Source: Cafeteria roenbergensis
Taxonomy: Eukaryota; Sar; Bigyra; Bicosoecida; Cafeteriaceae
Assembly: GCA_008330645.1 (NCBI GenBank)
Contig: VLTN01000053.1
Span: 1-64,000 of the forward strand
Reading direction: 5' to 3'
Length of the DNA: 64,000 nucleotides
Part shown: positions 18,066-29,998 of the stretch, in pieces
Layout of the letters: each line of letters opens with the position of its first letter
How positions within the stretch are numbered: position 1 is the first letter of the stretch
The notes under the pieces: generated by a model
Told to the model about the DNA's origin: nothing
The model's input: only the letters and a program-made list of their open reading frames with translations
The model's database searches: none
Position numbers and translations under genes: made by a program

Positions 18066-18201
18066 TCGTCAAACTGCTTCCCACGCTGACTCGTTGGCGT
18101 TTAGGCTCCGTGTGAGCGCAGCCGAGCTCACCCGCGCTGCCTGCTGCTCCAAGCCCCTACACGGAACCATCAAGGCCGGAGGGGTTCGAGGTTGCGGCCT
18201 A

Positions 18202-21200
18202 TCACGCAATATGGAAGCCTGAAGCCAATCCCTCTGTCACGCTGCGGCGAAGACGCTCTCGCAGCACGTCTACCGACGAATACTGAGGGACCTTCAGCTG
18301 GAAAAAGCACGTGTGAGCTTCGACCAGGCTCTCATCCCCTCTCATGATCGGGGGGTGTCTGTAAAAGGGGTACAGCTTGAATGTGACTGGCCTTCCAGAC
18401 GCGTCTCGCCAGGCCTCTGCGCCATGAGGCAATTTGGACCTGCCCCAAGCATAGCGAATCACTCGCTGCCGCTCCGCATTGGTGAGCTCCTCCATCACTG
18501 TCCAGAACTGGCAGACCGTTGGGTGTCTGGCATCGAAAGGGCGCCCGTACTCGGAGTGGGCCTTGAGGATGCCGATGTCGATGACTTCCGCGCCGCACAC
18601 GGCAGTTCGCAAGTCTGCCCCGCCAAGGATGGGCAAGATTCGGGCGGGAATCATCGTCATCAGACCCCGACACATCAGCCTGGAGGCAGGCACGTACCGT
18701 CGCGCGCGGCGACGGACCATGAGGTCGACGAAGACGTGTCTGTTCGATGGCAGCACCAAACGCCGCTCGCCGCCTTGGACGAGCGGCGCGCCGTCCCCGC
18801 CATTGAGAGAGTCGACAAAAGTCAACCCATTGAACCTCCTTACAAAGGCGGCGTCCACGGCGTCCATGCCTGCAAGCGCCTCCTCAGCATGCTCGCTATC
18901 CCCAATCGCCGCCCCGTCAGCAAGCAACTCAGCCAGCTGCGCAGCGGCTCCGGCAGCGGTGGTTGCAGAGCTGGCCGGAGCTGCTGCGATGCCAGCGGCG
19001 GCAGGCGGCTCCGGCCGCGCATCCAGGATGCTCTGGAGCAGCTTGGCTGTGGCAGGGTCCACGGTGGCGAGATCGGCGCTGCCCACAGGGTCGCCAGCCA
19101 CCAACTTCCAAACCAGCGGGGCAAGCCGAATGTCAAGCGTCAGGCTGTAGCGCAGCGAAATGCCCATCATGACGCCGACGAACTTGTACTGGGATGCGGC
19201 TCGCTTGCCGATTCGCGCAAGGCAGGGGACAAACTCGTCCTCCACGCCTGGCTCAAGGGCCGACTTTGGCGAGCGAGTGAACAGCTCCACGCCAGCCTGT
19301 CGGCTAGGCGGAGGGAACAGGTCCTCGCACATGTTGCTGAGCGTGCCACGAAACACTCCTCCCCAGTCAATGCCTTCCTGGCCGCGGATGCGCACCTCAA
19401 AGAGACGGTCCTTGTCGTCAAGGTTGCATCGGAGCGACGCAGACCGCACGCGCGCCAGCTGGTCGCTCACCTGGACGAACTCGCAGCGGCTGGTATCCGG
19501 CTTGCTGTGCCCGGCTGCGAGCGATGCGGCGGCATCCTCGGCAGAGACCACCACGACCGCGCCCATGGTGGTTTTTCGCTTCGTGGCTTCGACGGCGTTG
19601 CGCACCAGCGTTTGCTTCGTGTCCGCGAACACCAGGTGGGACGTCGAGCGCAGCAAGCCGCCCACGGAGGCGGGCCCCAGGGCTCCCGTTGTGTCGAACA
19701 ACCCCAGGCAGCGAGCAATGAGCCTGTTAAAAATTCGAAGCAGCGAGAAGCGCAGGCGAATGTCGTCGTCGTCCGTGATCGCCAAGACGGTAAAGGCCGC
19801 GCGCTCGCGGCTGCCCAGTGGAATTGCGCTTGGCCTCAAGTCAGGGACTGAGCGCTCATCCCTGATGGCAAGCTGGCTCAGCCACGCGACGAGCTCCTCG
19901 TCCATTTCGCGAGTCCACATTGCCATGGCTCTGTGTGCCGCAATGAGCTGGCCCGCGCTGACGTGCGTGGTCCCGCCGCCCCGGGCGTCCGCGACCGCCC
20001 TTGCCATCCACGGGTCAGGCACGCGCCCGAGTCGCGGCGAATCCGGCAAGCAATGGACAGCCGTGGCGAGAGGCTTGATGAGCTCTCGCAAGTATACCAG
20101 GGCCTGCAAGGACGGCACGCTGCTCAGCGAGACCGCCGCCAGCACCGAGCCGGTCGCGATCGGTGGATGCCAGCTCGCAGGGTCGGAGGACGGGGTCCAC
20201 AGCGCCGAAGTCGCAGATCCAGCAAGCCCGCTGACGTCGATGGGACAAAAGTACGGCCCGCCGTAGAGCTCCCCGGCAGCTTGAGCCGCCGCTGCTGTCT
20301 CCAACGCATGCTGCAGCTGCACTGGCGGGAAGAGCTGCTCAGCTTTGCTGAGCACCCCAAGCATCCGCACGGCCTGCGCAGACATGGCTCCGAAGGGTGT
20401 GAGGTCTGGAGGCGAAGTTGTGGAAAAGTACTGAGGGCACGCCAGGATGGAGTTGAGCAGAGTGAAGACAGTCGGCTTGAACGGAGCGTTGGGGGTGCGC
20501 AGAAACCTGACCATGGCGCTGACCATGTCTCCAGTATGCAGGGCGCCTGCGCGGAGAGTTGTGGCAGGCAGCGCCTCGCGAACGAGGAACGACAGCAGCC
20601 AGCAGCCCCACTCCAGGGATGGCTCGCGACGAATGTCTGCCTCGCCGGACCAGCAGACGCCACGCAAGCCTCGGACCTGACAGCGGAGACCATACGTCTC
20701 CTTGGCCTGCAGGACAGGCAGGCCTGACGATCTGCGCACAACCACGAAGAGCCGGTTCACGGGTGCAAGAAACGGGCGGAAGGCGTGCGAAGGCCCCTGC
20801 CGGGTGGCAACGAGCCGAGTCAGCTGCTCATCCGCGAAGAAGGATATGAACGCCCCGGGGTCGTTCGTCGGCGTGTGGCACAGCCGGCTGAACGTGACGA
20901 ACAGCGCCGACGCGCCTTTGACCTCCACGCGCAGGTGTTCGACGCCCTGGCGCATTGGGTGAGCAGATTGCAACTCCTGCGCCCAGGAAGCGTGTCTGGC
21001 TGACTCGGTCATCGAGCGAGTGGCGTCCGTGATGGACGCAGCACAGTCTGCGATGAGCGCGGCAGACAGCAGCTCCGTATCCAGGGCCTCTGCTGGGCGT
21101 GAGGCGCGGCAGGCAGTGCACGGAGCGTCACCGCAAGGATTGCGAAGGCCGCATGTGCGGCAAATCCAAGTTGCAGCGGCTGCCTGAGCCGAGGCTGCAG

Positions 21201-24200
21201 GGCCGTCCTCTTGGCGGATCAGGGCCGAGAGCTTGGAACGCAGAGCCTTGACCAGCACCCCTGTGTCCGGAGCTGCGGAGCTCGCCCCGCTCACAGACGA
21301 CCAGCCAGCCTCCACGGACCCTGTTCCGCCATCGTCTCCTCCCCTGCCGGCCGACACACCGGGCCGAGCGGCAGCTGATTCGGCGGACGCCTCCCCGTCC
21401 GGGGCCAGCTGGCCGCTGGACACGCTGGCCAAATCGCCCGTGGCTCCGCTGCCCGAGACTGCCGAGCCGACGATGACGCGCGTGGCGAGAATGAGGCGCT
21501 TGGCGCCTTGGGCAGCTTCGAGGCGGAACGGCATGTCACGAGGCCATGCAAGCAGCAGCAACACGGCGGCAAGGCGGGCCGCATGCGACGCAGCAGCGCG
21601 CTCTGCGTCTGCGGTGCTCATGGCAAGGACGCGCATTGGCCCCACGAGCGAGTCTCCGCCGAGAACATGCCAGCTCTTCATGGCGCCCGCGCATGCAGTG
21701 GCAGTGGCGGTGTCGCTGACGGCGCCAACAGCGGCAGGCGGAACGGCAACGGCCTTCGCAGCAGGCAGGGCAGCCGCCCACGCCAGGTTCAGGCCGGCGG
21801 CCCATGTAGCAGGCGGGGATTTTCTAGCGGTGCCAGACGCGGAGGCCAGCCCCAAGCTTCCGAGCTCGGCCATCTGGTCGCGACGAAGGGTGCTGTCGAC
21901 CCCTGAGCACAAGTCGCGGCCAAACAGCCCCGCTAGCACAGTCAAACGCTTCCTTGCCACGCTGACACAGACGCCCCCACCCGTTGCGGGATCGTGGATC
22001 CGCACCCACGCCGTCTGGGCGTTGGGGCTGACTCCGAGCGGAGCTGCGCACACGGTCCCGGTTTGGCCCAGGCCGTCGATGCCACGCACCGTTTGGCCCA
22101 GCGGGCGTTTCGCCACGCCATCGCCAACTCGCTTGGCGACAACGACGACGGGAGTGCCGAGGGGCAGGCCGCAGTCTGCCCAAGCCCTTGCCTCTCCTCT
22201 CAGAGCCTCCAGCGGCGCCAGCAGCACGGCCTCTGCCACGGCAGACGACGACAGCGTCTCGCCGTCTCCAGCTCCCGCCTTGGGTGTCGTGTCCGCGGCG
22301 TCGTCGGCGCCGTCATCGTCGGCCGTGGCCGCCGCATCAGCCGCTGTGATGCCAACGACGGCGTTCGGGTCGATGAGCGGGGCACCAAACCTTACTCCCT
22401 CGAGGGTGGCCTCGTCGCTGCCCATGTCCGAGGCAACCCGCCCGCCGCCCAATCGGCGCTGCCGCATCCGCTCCAGCTCGGACATGGCGTCCACGTCCCG
22501 CTCCGTCCGCATCAGCCATTCGAGCGCGACGTCGCCGTTGTCGCCATGCTCCTCCAGCGCGGCGAAGCACAGTCTCGCTTCGCGCATGACCATCCTTGAG
22601 ATGGACTCGGCCAACTGCCAGCGGCTCGCAATGGCTTCCGACATGTCGTCTGCAGTGTCTGTTGGCTTGCTTGCCAGCACAGCCAGGCCGACGGCATCTG
22701 GCCTGGTCGCTGCCCGAGCAGCCTGAAACTCCACGCCTCCCCACGCTGTCGCCTCGGCGCAGCGCTGCGCTGTGACCAGGGCAATCTGTTCCACGGAGCG
22801 CCTCGACACGAAGCCAGGCAGCTCCACAGGCGTCAGCGCTGCGTCGAGCAGCGCGCCAAGCATCTGCTGCTGAATGGCAAGCCGTGCGAAGTCCTCCCAC
22901 CGCAAAAGGGAGAACAGCGCGGAAGCGGCGCACCGGCGCAGCGCGAGCCGCCAGGCGCGCGCCCGGAGCTCTGCAAGAGTGGGCTGTGTGCCAACCACGC
23001 CGTCACGACTTAGGGCCGGCTCGGAAAAGCCGGAGTCCGCGCACGCGCCCCCATCGGCTGAGATTTCCACCATGCGATGCATCTCCACGATACCGGTGGC
23101 TGGCAGCCTTGCCGCACCATCGTCTGCGCTCAGAAGGGGCGCAAAGGCGACGCCGTGCGACGAAGACAGGAGCAGTGTTCGCGGGGGGGCCACACCGCTG
23201 CTGGCCCCATCCGCCCGGCTTCCGCCGAAAGCCGCCACGTCTTCCGCCGACAGCGAGAGACCATCGTGCAGCCTGCCAGCCGGGCCGGCAAGCGGCACAC
23301 CCCCCGCTGGCGGTGCAGGCTCCTGGGCATCCGGCTCCGTCGCGGCGGCCTCTGCAAAGTCTGCGACTCGCATCACGCCCCGTCCCGGAAGTATCGCCAG
23401 GACCAGTCCGTCCCGCTGCTCTGCCTGCAGCGCGCGCAGCAGCGCCGCCTCGCGCACGGAGTCTCGCTCTTGTGCCGACGACTCGGCCCCTCCGCTGTCG
23501 TCCACCGTTGCGCTGTGAGCAGCATCGCTGTCTTCGTCACCTTCGTCTCCGAGGCCGTCCGCTGACGTGCCAGTTCGCGCGAACACCCCACCCGCTTGCA
23601 GCGGCTCCGTGCTGCCCCCCAGGACCCACAGCGCGGCAACAGCGTCGGCAAGCACTCTCCTTTCCGCGAGGGAGCCGCGCGGCGGCGTCCAAGGCGCTGC
23701 TGCTGGCCCGGCGCTCGCTGTCTCGCTCGACGCAGGCCCGACGGCGACAGCGGCGATTCCATGTCCCTGGGCAGCGACAGCCTCGTGCAGCAGGCGGCGG
23801 GAGGGCGTGCCGCCACGCCTTGCGAGGGCCACTGCCCTGGTTGCTTCCAGCCGCCATGCGTTCGGGTCGGCGCGGGGAGGGAGCTGCATCAACGACCGAG
23901 CGAGGCTGGCCAGCGCGGCTGCCTCCTGCAGGGCCGCGGTGCCCGCTCCAAGCCCCGTGGCGCCGCTGCCAAGGAAGGCGAAGCCAGCCTCCACGGCAGC
24001 TGTGCCGCTACACCCGGCAAGCGCTGAGGCAAGGGTCCGGCCGCCCTCGACGTCAAGCGTCTCCGACGGCGCGGCGAGGAGAGGCATCGCTGCCGCGCCG
24101 ATGGCCCGCAGGATGGCGAAGAGAACGGGGTGCCGCCGAAGGCCGGCCTCCGTCCCCTGCTGCCTGGCTCCGTCGCCAGCAGAGCCGTTGGCGCTCGTCG

Positions 24201-27200
24201 TGCCGGCAGACGCCGCTACCCCGCCGCAGCCCTCCAACCGCGGCGGTTCGGCCGTATCCACGAGCCCGAGCACTCGGGCGCAGTGCAGCGCGACGGCGTT
24301 GGCCGTCGCAACGCCAGCTCGGGGCAGCACAGACCGCAGCAACCGCGCAAGCGGGCTGGTACAGGCTGCAGGCCGCGCAAGCAGCGGGCACAAGGCCGCC
24401 TGCAGCACCCCCCCAGATGCCGCAAGGCTCGCCGCCATTCCCGGGGCGCCCGCCACTGGCAGCCAGGCTTCGGCGACGGTGGCTGCGCGGCCCGCCGCAT
24501 CGATGGCTCCCGGTGCGCGAGACAGTGCGGCAGCGCCGATCAGCAGCCGGCGGAACAGGGCGCCTGCCTGTGTTGGCTCAGCGACATGCCCCGCAAGAGC
24601 GCCGGCGACGGCAGTGGGCGGCATGGAGCCTGTGCCGCATCGGCCGGCTTCTGTCGCGCACATGCGTGCCCCCGCCCACCCCAGCTCCGGCCTGCACGGC
24701 TCGGAGGACAAGGAGCCGAGCCAGAGCCGCCACGATTGGTGCAGGTCGGCAGCAAGGGCGGCGCAGGCGGCCGAGGCGGCACCGCGAAGCCACGGCCGGC
24801 ACGAGGCGGTCGGGTCACTCCCGGCAGGAGGCGCTGCACCCTCCAGCGCAGCGTGGAGGAGGCACGACGCCTCGTCCGCCGCAAGGAGGCTTGCCGCCAC
24901 CGCCACGCGCGCGTCGATCGCCAGCCGCAGCGCAATGCGCGGGCCCGCAAGCGCTGCGCCGGCCGGCACGGGAAGCCCTGCTGAGTCAATGCCTGGGTCC
25001 GAGGCCACCGCCACGAGGGCGGCGGTCCTGTGTGGCACGTCGCCCTGCTCCGCTGGCCACGCTGCGGCCCACCCGGTGGTGTGGTCCTGGCCTAGGAACC
25101 GCAACAGGCGCTGGTGGATTCCGCACGCTCCCGCCGCGTCGATCGCACGCGCAAGGGCTGCCGGGGGTGCCTCAACCAGCTGCCGCGCGAGGCCGCCGTC
25201 CTTGTCGTGGGCATCTCGCTGCGACAGGCCGGCAATGGCGTGGCAAATCACGTCCCGCTTGGACAAGGCGCCGCTGCGAAGGCCTGACGCGACTGCCGCG
25301 AGGCTCCAAGGCTGCCACGCCCTTCCGTCGGCGCCTGCGTTTGACGCGAGGGCCGCCTCTGCGGCGTCGGCGCACTCGCGCCACAGCTCCGCGGCGCGCG
25401 CAGCGCTCGACGCGGCGGCCAGGGCGGGCTCCACGCCGGCCGCCACCAGCACACGCGCGTCGTCCGGATCGCGCCCCCAGTCCAGTGACAGGCACCGCAG
25501 CGCAGGCAGACCGACGCACGCTGCCACGCCGTCGCGAGCGAGCAGGCCCGGCAGAGCCGAAGCCACATCGCCGAGGAACAGCGCGACAGCCTCGCGGGCA
25601 GCCTCTTGCGCCTGCCACGGCGACCCCCGGAGGCCTGCCATGGGCGATGGGGTGCGCAGAAGCCTGGACGATGGCCCGCCAACCTCGAGCGCGAAGCTGG
25701 ACTGAGCCGTCAGAGCCACAGGCAGGGCGAGCAGCGGCTCGCGGGCCAGCAGAGCAACGTCGCCGCACGCGCGGTACACGGCAAACAGGCACCGCACGGC
25801 CTCCGCGCGCCGGAGCGCGCGCAGCCGGCGGTCCGCCATGGCGCGGCGCAGCACGGTCGTGGAGACCACGTGGCCCTCCCAGGCGAAGAGCCGAACCGCG
25901 CGCAACGCCTCTGCCAGCGCGGCTCGCTGGGCGGCTGCCTTGGGCGCGGCTGGGACCGGGGCGCCTGCTGCTGCAGCAGCAGCAGCAGCGGTGGCTTCGT
26001 CGGCGGCGGCGTCGTCGTGGGCGCCCACGTCGGCCGCGGCTGCGTCGCTGGCTAGGGAGAGGTGCATCCAGGCGCCGGCGTCGGAGTGGAGGTCGGCGGC
26101 CGCAGCGCCCTGAGGCGGGTCTGCCTCGTGGGCGCGCTGCGCGGCGCGGCTGAGGGCCACCAGCTCGCGGCGGCGCATCGGCGCGCCGGACGAGTGCGCA
26201 CAGGCCAGCAGGAGGAGACGGTCGGTCATGGCAATGTACAGCCCCTTTCGCGACCGCGGGTGCTGCACCCGCGCGTCTCGCCTCCACCGGCAGCCGCGCA
26301 AACGCCCGCCCGGGCCAGCGCCGCCGGCAGTTGCAAGCGCCCCAGCGTCCGCGGCAGCGCCACTTTCATCGGCGCTGACAAGGGCGCTGAACTTGACCCC
26401 TGCATCGGCAAGCAGCTCCCGAAGCTGCAGCAAGCCAGAAAACACGGCCCGTAGATTCGGGGCCGCGGCCAGCGCGGCCGCTTCGGCCTCCCGGCCTGGA
26501 GTCGTGGCCGCGGCGGTGAGCGCCTCAAGCTCCGGGACGAGCGCGCCGTGGCGGCATGCCGCGCAGATGAACGCGAGGTCCAGCTTTGCAAACCGTTTGA
26601 GTGCTTTGGCAAGCTTGGAGGCCTCTCGGCGGCCGCAGGATCGGCTCGCCTGAGCATAGAGCGCGGCACGCACCGCCTCCCCGGCGGGAGAGAGTTCAGC
26701 CAGGACTGCGGCCTCCCCCTCGTCCATGCCGCGCACGTCGTCATCGTCGGGCCGCGCCCACAGCACGGCCATGAGCTTCCCGAACCGCCGGCCTTGGTCG
26801 GGGGGACCGCACACCCGCGGAGCAAGCGGCTTTTTGGCGCCCGCAGCTGCTTGCCACGCGTCCGTAGCAGCGGGGGCGCGGGCCCCGCTCCTGCTTGCTG
26901 CGCGGACGGCGCAGTCCCCGTCGGGGCCGGTAAAGCGGAGCGGCACGATCGCGCCCGCCTTGTCTGCAACGGCCTCAGCGGCGATCGTTGCCCGGGCCGA
27001 GTGCGCAAGGCCCGAGACAGCGGCCTCGCGCTCGGCTGCCTCGGCCAGCCGGGCGACTGCGCGACTGGCCGCCCTCTTGGCCAGGCACTCACGCCGCGCG
27101 CGGCCGGCACCGGCACCCGCACCGGCACCGGCACCACTCGCGGCCGCAGCCGCAGCCGCGTCGCCTTCTCCGGCGCTGGCGAGCTGCTGTGCCAGAGCCG

Positions 27201-29081
27201 TGGCAACGGCTGTGCGGCCCGCCGCCTCCAGGCTGGCATGCCGCCTAGCGAGTCCAGCCATGCCTGGCAGGACAGCGGCCGCGGCCTCTTCGTCGATGCC
27301 GGAGCGGAATAGCCCCGATGCGATCCAGGCCCTCGCCCGGCCCTCCGCCTCCTCGCTCTCAGCCGGACCGCGCGAGGCGGCCGCGAGCAGCCGGCTCGCG
27401 CCCGCGGCCAGCGTCTTGGCCATGCCCAGCGCGGCGAAGGACGTCAGCGCCGCGCCAGCGGACCCGGTGGAGATGAAGGGCGCGTGCTGCGCCGAAGGGA
27501 GGAAGCCCCCCGCAGGCGCGAGCTCGCACCGGGCCTTGGCGTCGGCTTCGAGGCGGTGGCGCACTCGCGTGCCCTGGGCTTGCCGCTCAAAGCAGCGGGC
27601 GGCGGCGTGCCCAGCCGCTGGGCCAAAGGCCTCGGCCTGCTCCGCTGCCGTGCGGCCCAGCGAGGTCAAGGGGCCGCCGGCCGCGCCGCCACGAACCGAC
27701 GCCGCGCTGACGAGCGAGCACACCGCCGCCGCGGTGCGGGCCACGCAGCCCAGCAGCGACGGCGCGGCGAAGAGCTCGTCCTCCACGATGGCCAGGGCGC
27801 AGAGCAGCGGTGGCATGACCCGGCCGCAAAGCCCGAAGGTCAGCCCTTTGAGCACCTGGGCCGCGGCGGCAGCGGCAGCCGCGGCGCTGCCCTCGCTGGC
27901 GGCGGCAGCCTCGAACGCGCCGACCGCATCGGCCGCCTCTGCCTCAGCGAGCTCTGCAACGGCAAGCGCCGTGTCGAGAAGGGCGCCGAGCGGGGCTGCC
28001 AGATCCGCCAGGGACTCTGCGGCCTCGCGAGCCGACTGCTCGTGGGCATCGGCCGCCTTTGCGTGGCGCTCCACATCCGCCTGCGCAGCCTCCCGCTTGA
28101 TCTTGGCTGCCTGAAGGGCGGCGCTGCTGCCCTCAGTTGGCAGCGGAGCGTCTGCGTCCGCCACTCGAGCGCCGTCCACAGGACCGGGGTGCGAGCACCG
28201 GCCGGCCGTGGCAGCGGCCTCTAGGTACCGCTCGCGAGCGCCCACTGCAGCGGCCGCGACGTCCAGAACTGCTTCGATGACGTCCCTCGGAGTGGCGGCG
28301 CCGGGGCGGCCCTCTGGCAGCGCGGCCGCCAGCAGCTGCGACGCGTCGAGGCGCAGCCCCGCCGCGCTTCGTGCCACTGCTGCGGCCGAAGGGGGACTCC
28401 GGAGCCCGACCTGCACGCAACGAGGGAAAACGAGCAAACAGAGACGAGGAGCGGAGATGGATGGCGGCGGGCACCACAGCTCGGCAACGTGGCGCCGTGG
28501 CGGACTCAAATGTCCGCAGCTGGAGTGCTGACAACTCTGCGCGGCCGCCTCGCGCGAACGGCCAAGGCGCCGCTGGCCATGCAGCCCGACTCGGACCCGC
28601 GTGCCGACGGCGTCCGACCGGGGGCCAGGTGCGCGCGTGGCAGGCGGCGGTTCGAGCCGGTACGGGGTGAGCTCACCGCCCGCGCCTGCAGAACATCCCA
28701 CATGAGCCGCACGCGAGCGTTGAACACCGACGGGCCGCACGGGGCACGGCGCGCGCTCTCTGACATGCGCGAAACCAGTTCCACGGCGGAAGCAATGCCC
28801 ACAGCCCCGGCTTCGACGAGCAATGCCGACTCGCGTGCGCGCGCCTCCAGCTCGTCCAGGTCGTCGCCCGTCGGCAAGCACTCGGGCCCTGTGTAGGCAT
28901 CCTCCACCGCATCCTCGTCCACCCAGGACTGCTGCATGATGACGTCATTGTTAAACTGGTGCTCGACCCAGCTCAGGATCCCCTCCTGGTCCGAGTACTG
29001 GGAGCGAAGGACGGGCTTGCGGGCCGAGCTTGGCAACAGCCCCCCCGTTCTGGCCATGGTGGCCGTCATTGACCGGTCCAT
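18202..29081 (-). CDS. Giant HECT-type E3 ubiquitin ligase with UBA-like and RanBP2-type zinc finger domains
   Basis: Two exons, 29081-28677 and 28410-18202, flank a 266-bp intron (GTGAGC to GTGCAG, phase 0) and encode about 3,537 residues. The C-terminal 400 residues are a HECT domain, starting near DRLFEVRIRGQEGIDWGG. The catalytic cysteine lies in LVEAHTCFFQLKVPQYSS, about 35 residues from the end. A UBA-like helical motif (ALEEHGDNGDVALEWLM) lies near residue 2085. A RanBP2-type zinc finger (WICRTCGLRN with the second CxxC pair in CTACRASRP) lies near 2550. The long N-terminal region is alanine-rich and helical, perhaps a solenoid. It would transfer ubiquitin from an E2 via its cysteine to substrates. 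The exact orthologue (HUWE1-, HERC- or HECTD-like) is unresolved. Confidence 0.88.
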
Positions 29082-29998
29082 CGGTCAGACGGTGCTGCCC
29101 CAACGCGGGCCCGCCTCGCTGCAGCGCGCGGGTGGGAAGCCCCCGGCGTCCGGGGCAGTGTGGGCGCCAACGGGAGAGTGGTTTTCGCAAGGAGCCAAAC
29201 CAGAAAACAAAAATCAGGCTCCCGAAAAATTTGCCGATGCCCTCTGTTTTGCCTGTGGAAACTGCGCAGTGCCGGGTGCTGTGGCTGCCGGACCCTGCAG
29301 CCGCCCCGCCGCGCTGGACATCCAACCGTGAAAGCATAATTTGGTTGGTCAGGCCTTGCCTCTCCCGCCTGGCTGGGGTGCGCTGCGCTTTGGCGCTGCT
29401 TGGCTTGCCTGGCCTGGAGTGTGCAGCTCGGGCAGCGCCCAACTCGCCCTCCACTGCAGCTGGAGAGGGGCAATGTGCGCACACGCGGGGACGGGCGAGG
29501 GGGTCGCGTGCGCGGAGGGACCGCGCGGGCGAGCCGGCCGTGCGTTCACGCAGCCGGACCCGAACCGCAGCAGAGTCGCAGCGCAAGTTCGCGGCCGCGG
29601 GGCTACTTTTTGCGCTTGGCCTCCGACGACACAGAGCCACACTTGCTCGCCGGCGCAGGCGGACCAGCCCGTTCCCCGACGCGACCTGGCGTCCCCCGGC
29701 GCCGCCTCCCGTATCTGCTCGTGAGCCTGCTGCTTCGGCCCGCCGTGGGTCCTGGGGTCTGCGCCCCTGCAACTCTGGCGCGGCGGGCACGAGCGCACTC
29801 GTCGCAGCTGCAAGTCGCTTGCGCCCGTCAGCGCCCCGCCCGCCTCGCATTCCCGCGCTAGGCGCCCTTGGCGCCCGAGCGCCGAGGCAGCTCCGCCGCG
29901 GGGGGCGCATAGCCACTCTTTTCGCCGCCCGGCGCCCCCCCCTGGTTTGCTGGGAGTCCGCAGGCAGCAGCTCGCGCAGCTCGCTTGCGCTCGGTTCG
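29082..29998. promoter_or_regulatory. Intergenic region between divergent HECT ligase and CLU genes
   Basis: This 917-bp interval lies between two head-to-head start codons. The CLU reading frame happens to stay open back to about 29030, but the conserved protein begins at the ATG at 29999. A somewhat less GC-rich patch occurs near 29200-29350. It presumably contains both promoters; I see no defined element. Confidence 0.5.

Noticed and set aside
22884-26153. Open frame of over 1,000 codons opposite the HECT ligase
   Set aside because: Its translation is almost only Arg, Ala, Pro and Gly without conserved blocks. It mirrors the codon bias of the real gene on the minus strand.
29030-29998. 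N-terminal extension of the CLU frame
   Set aside because: The frame is open but the translation is basic low-complexity sequence, and the conserved CLU N-terminal domain starts just after the ATG at 29999.
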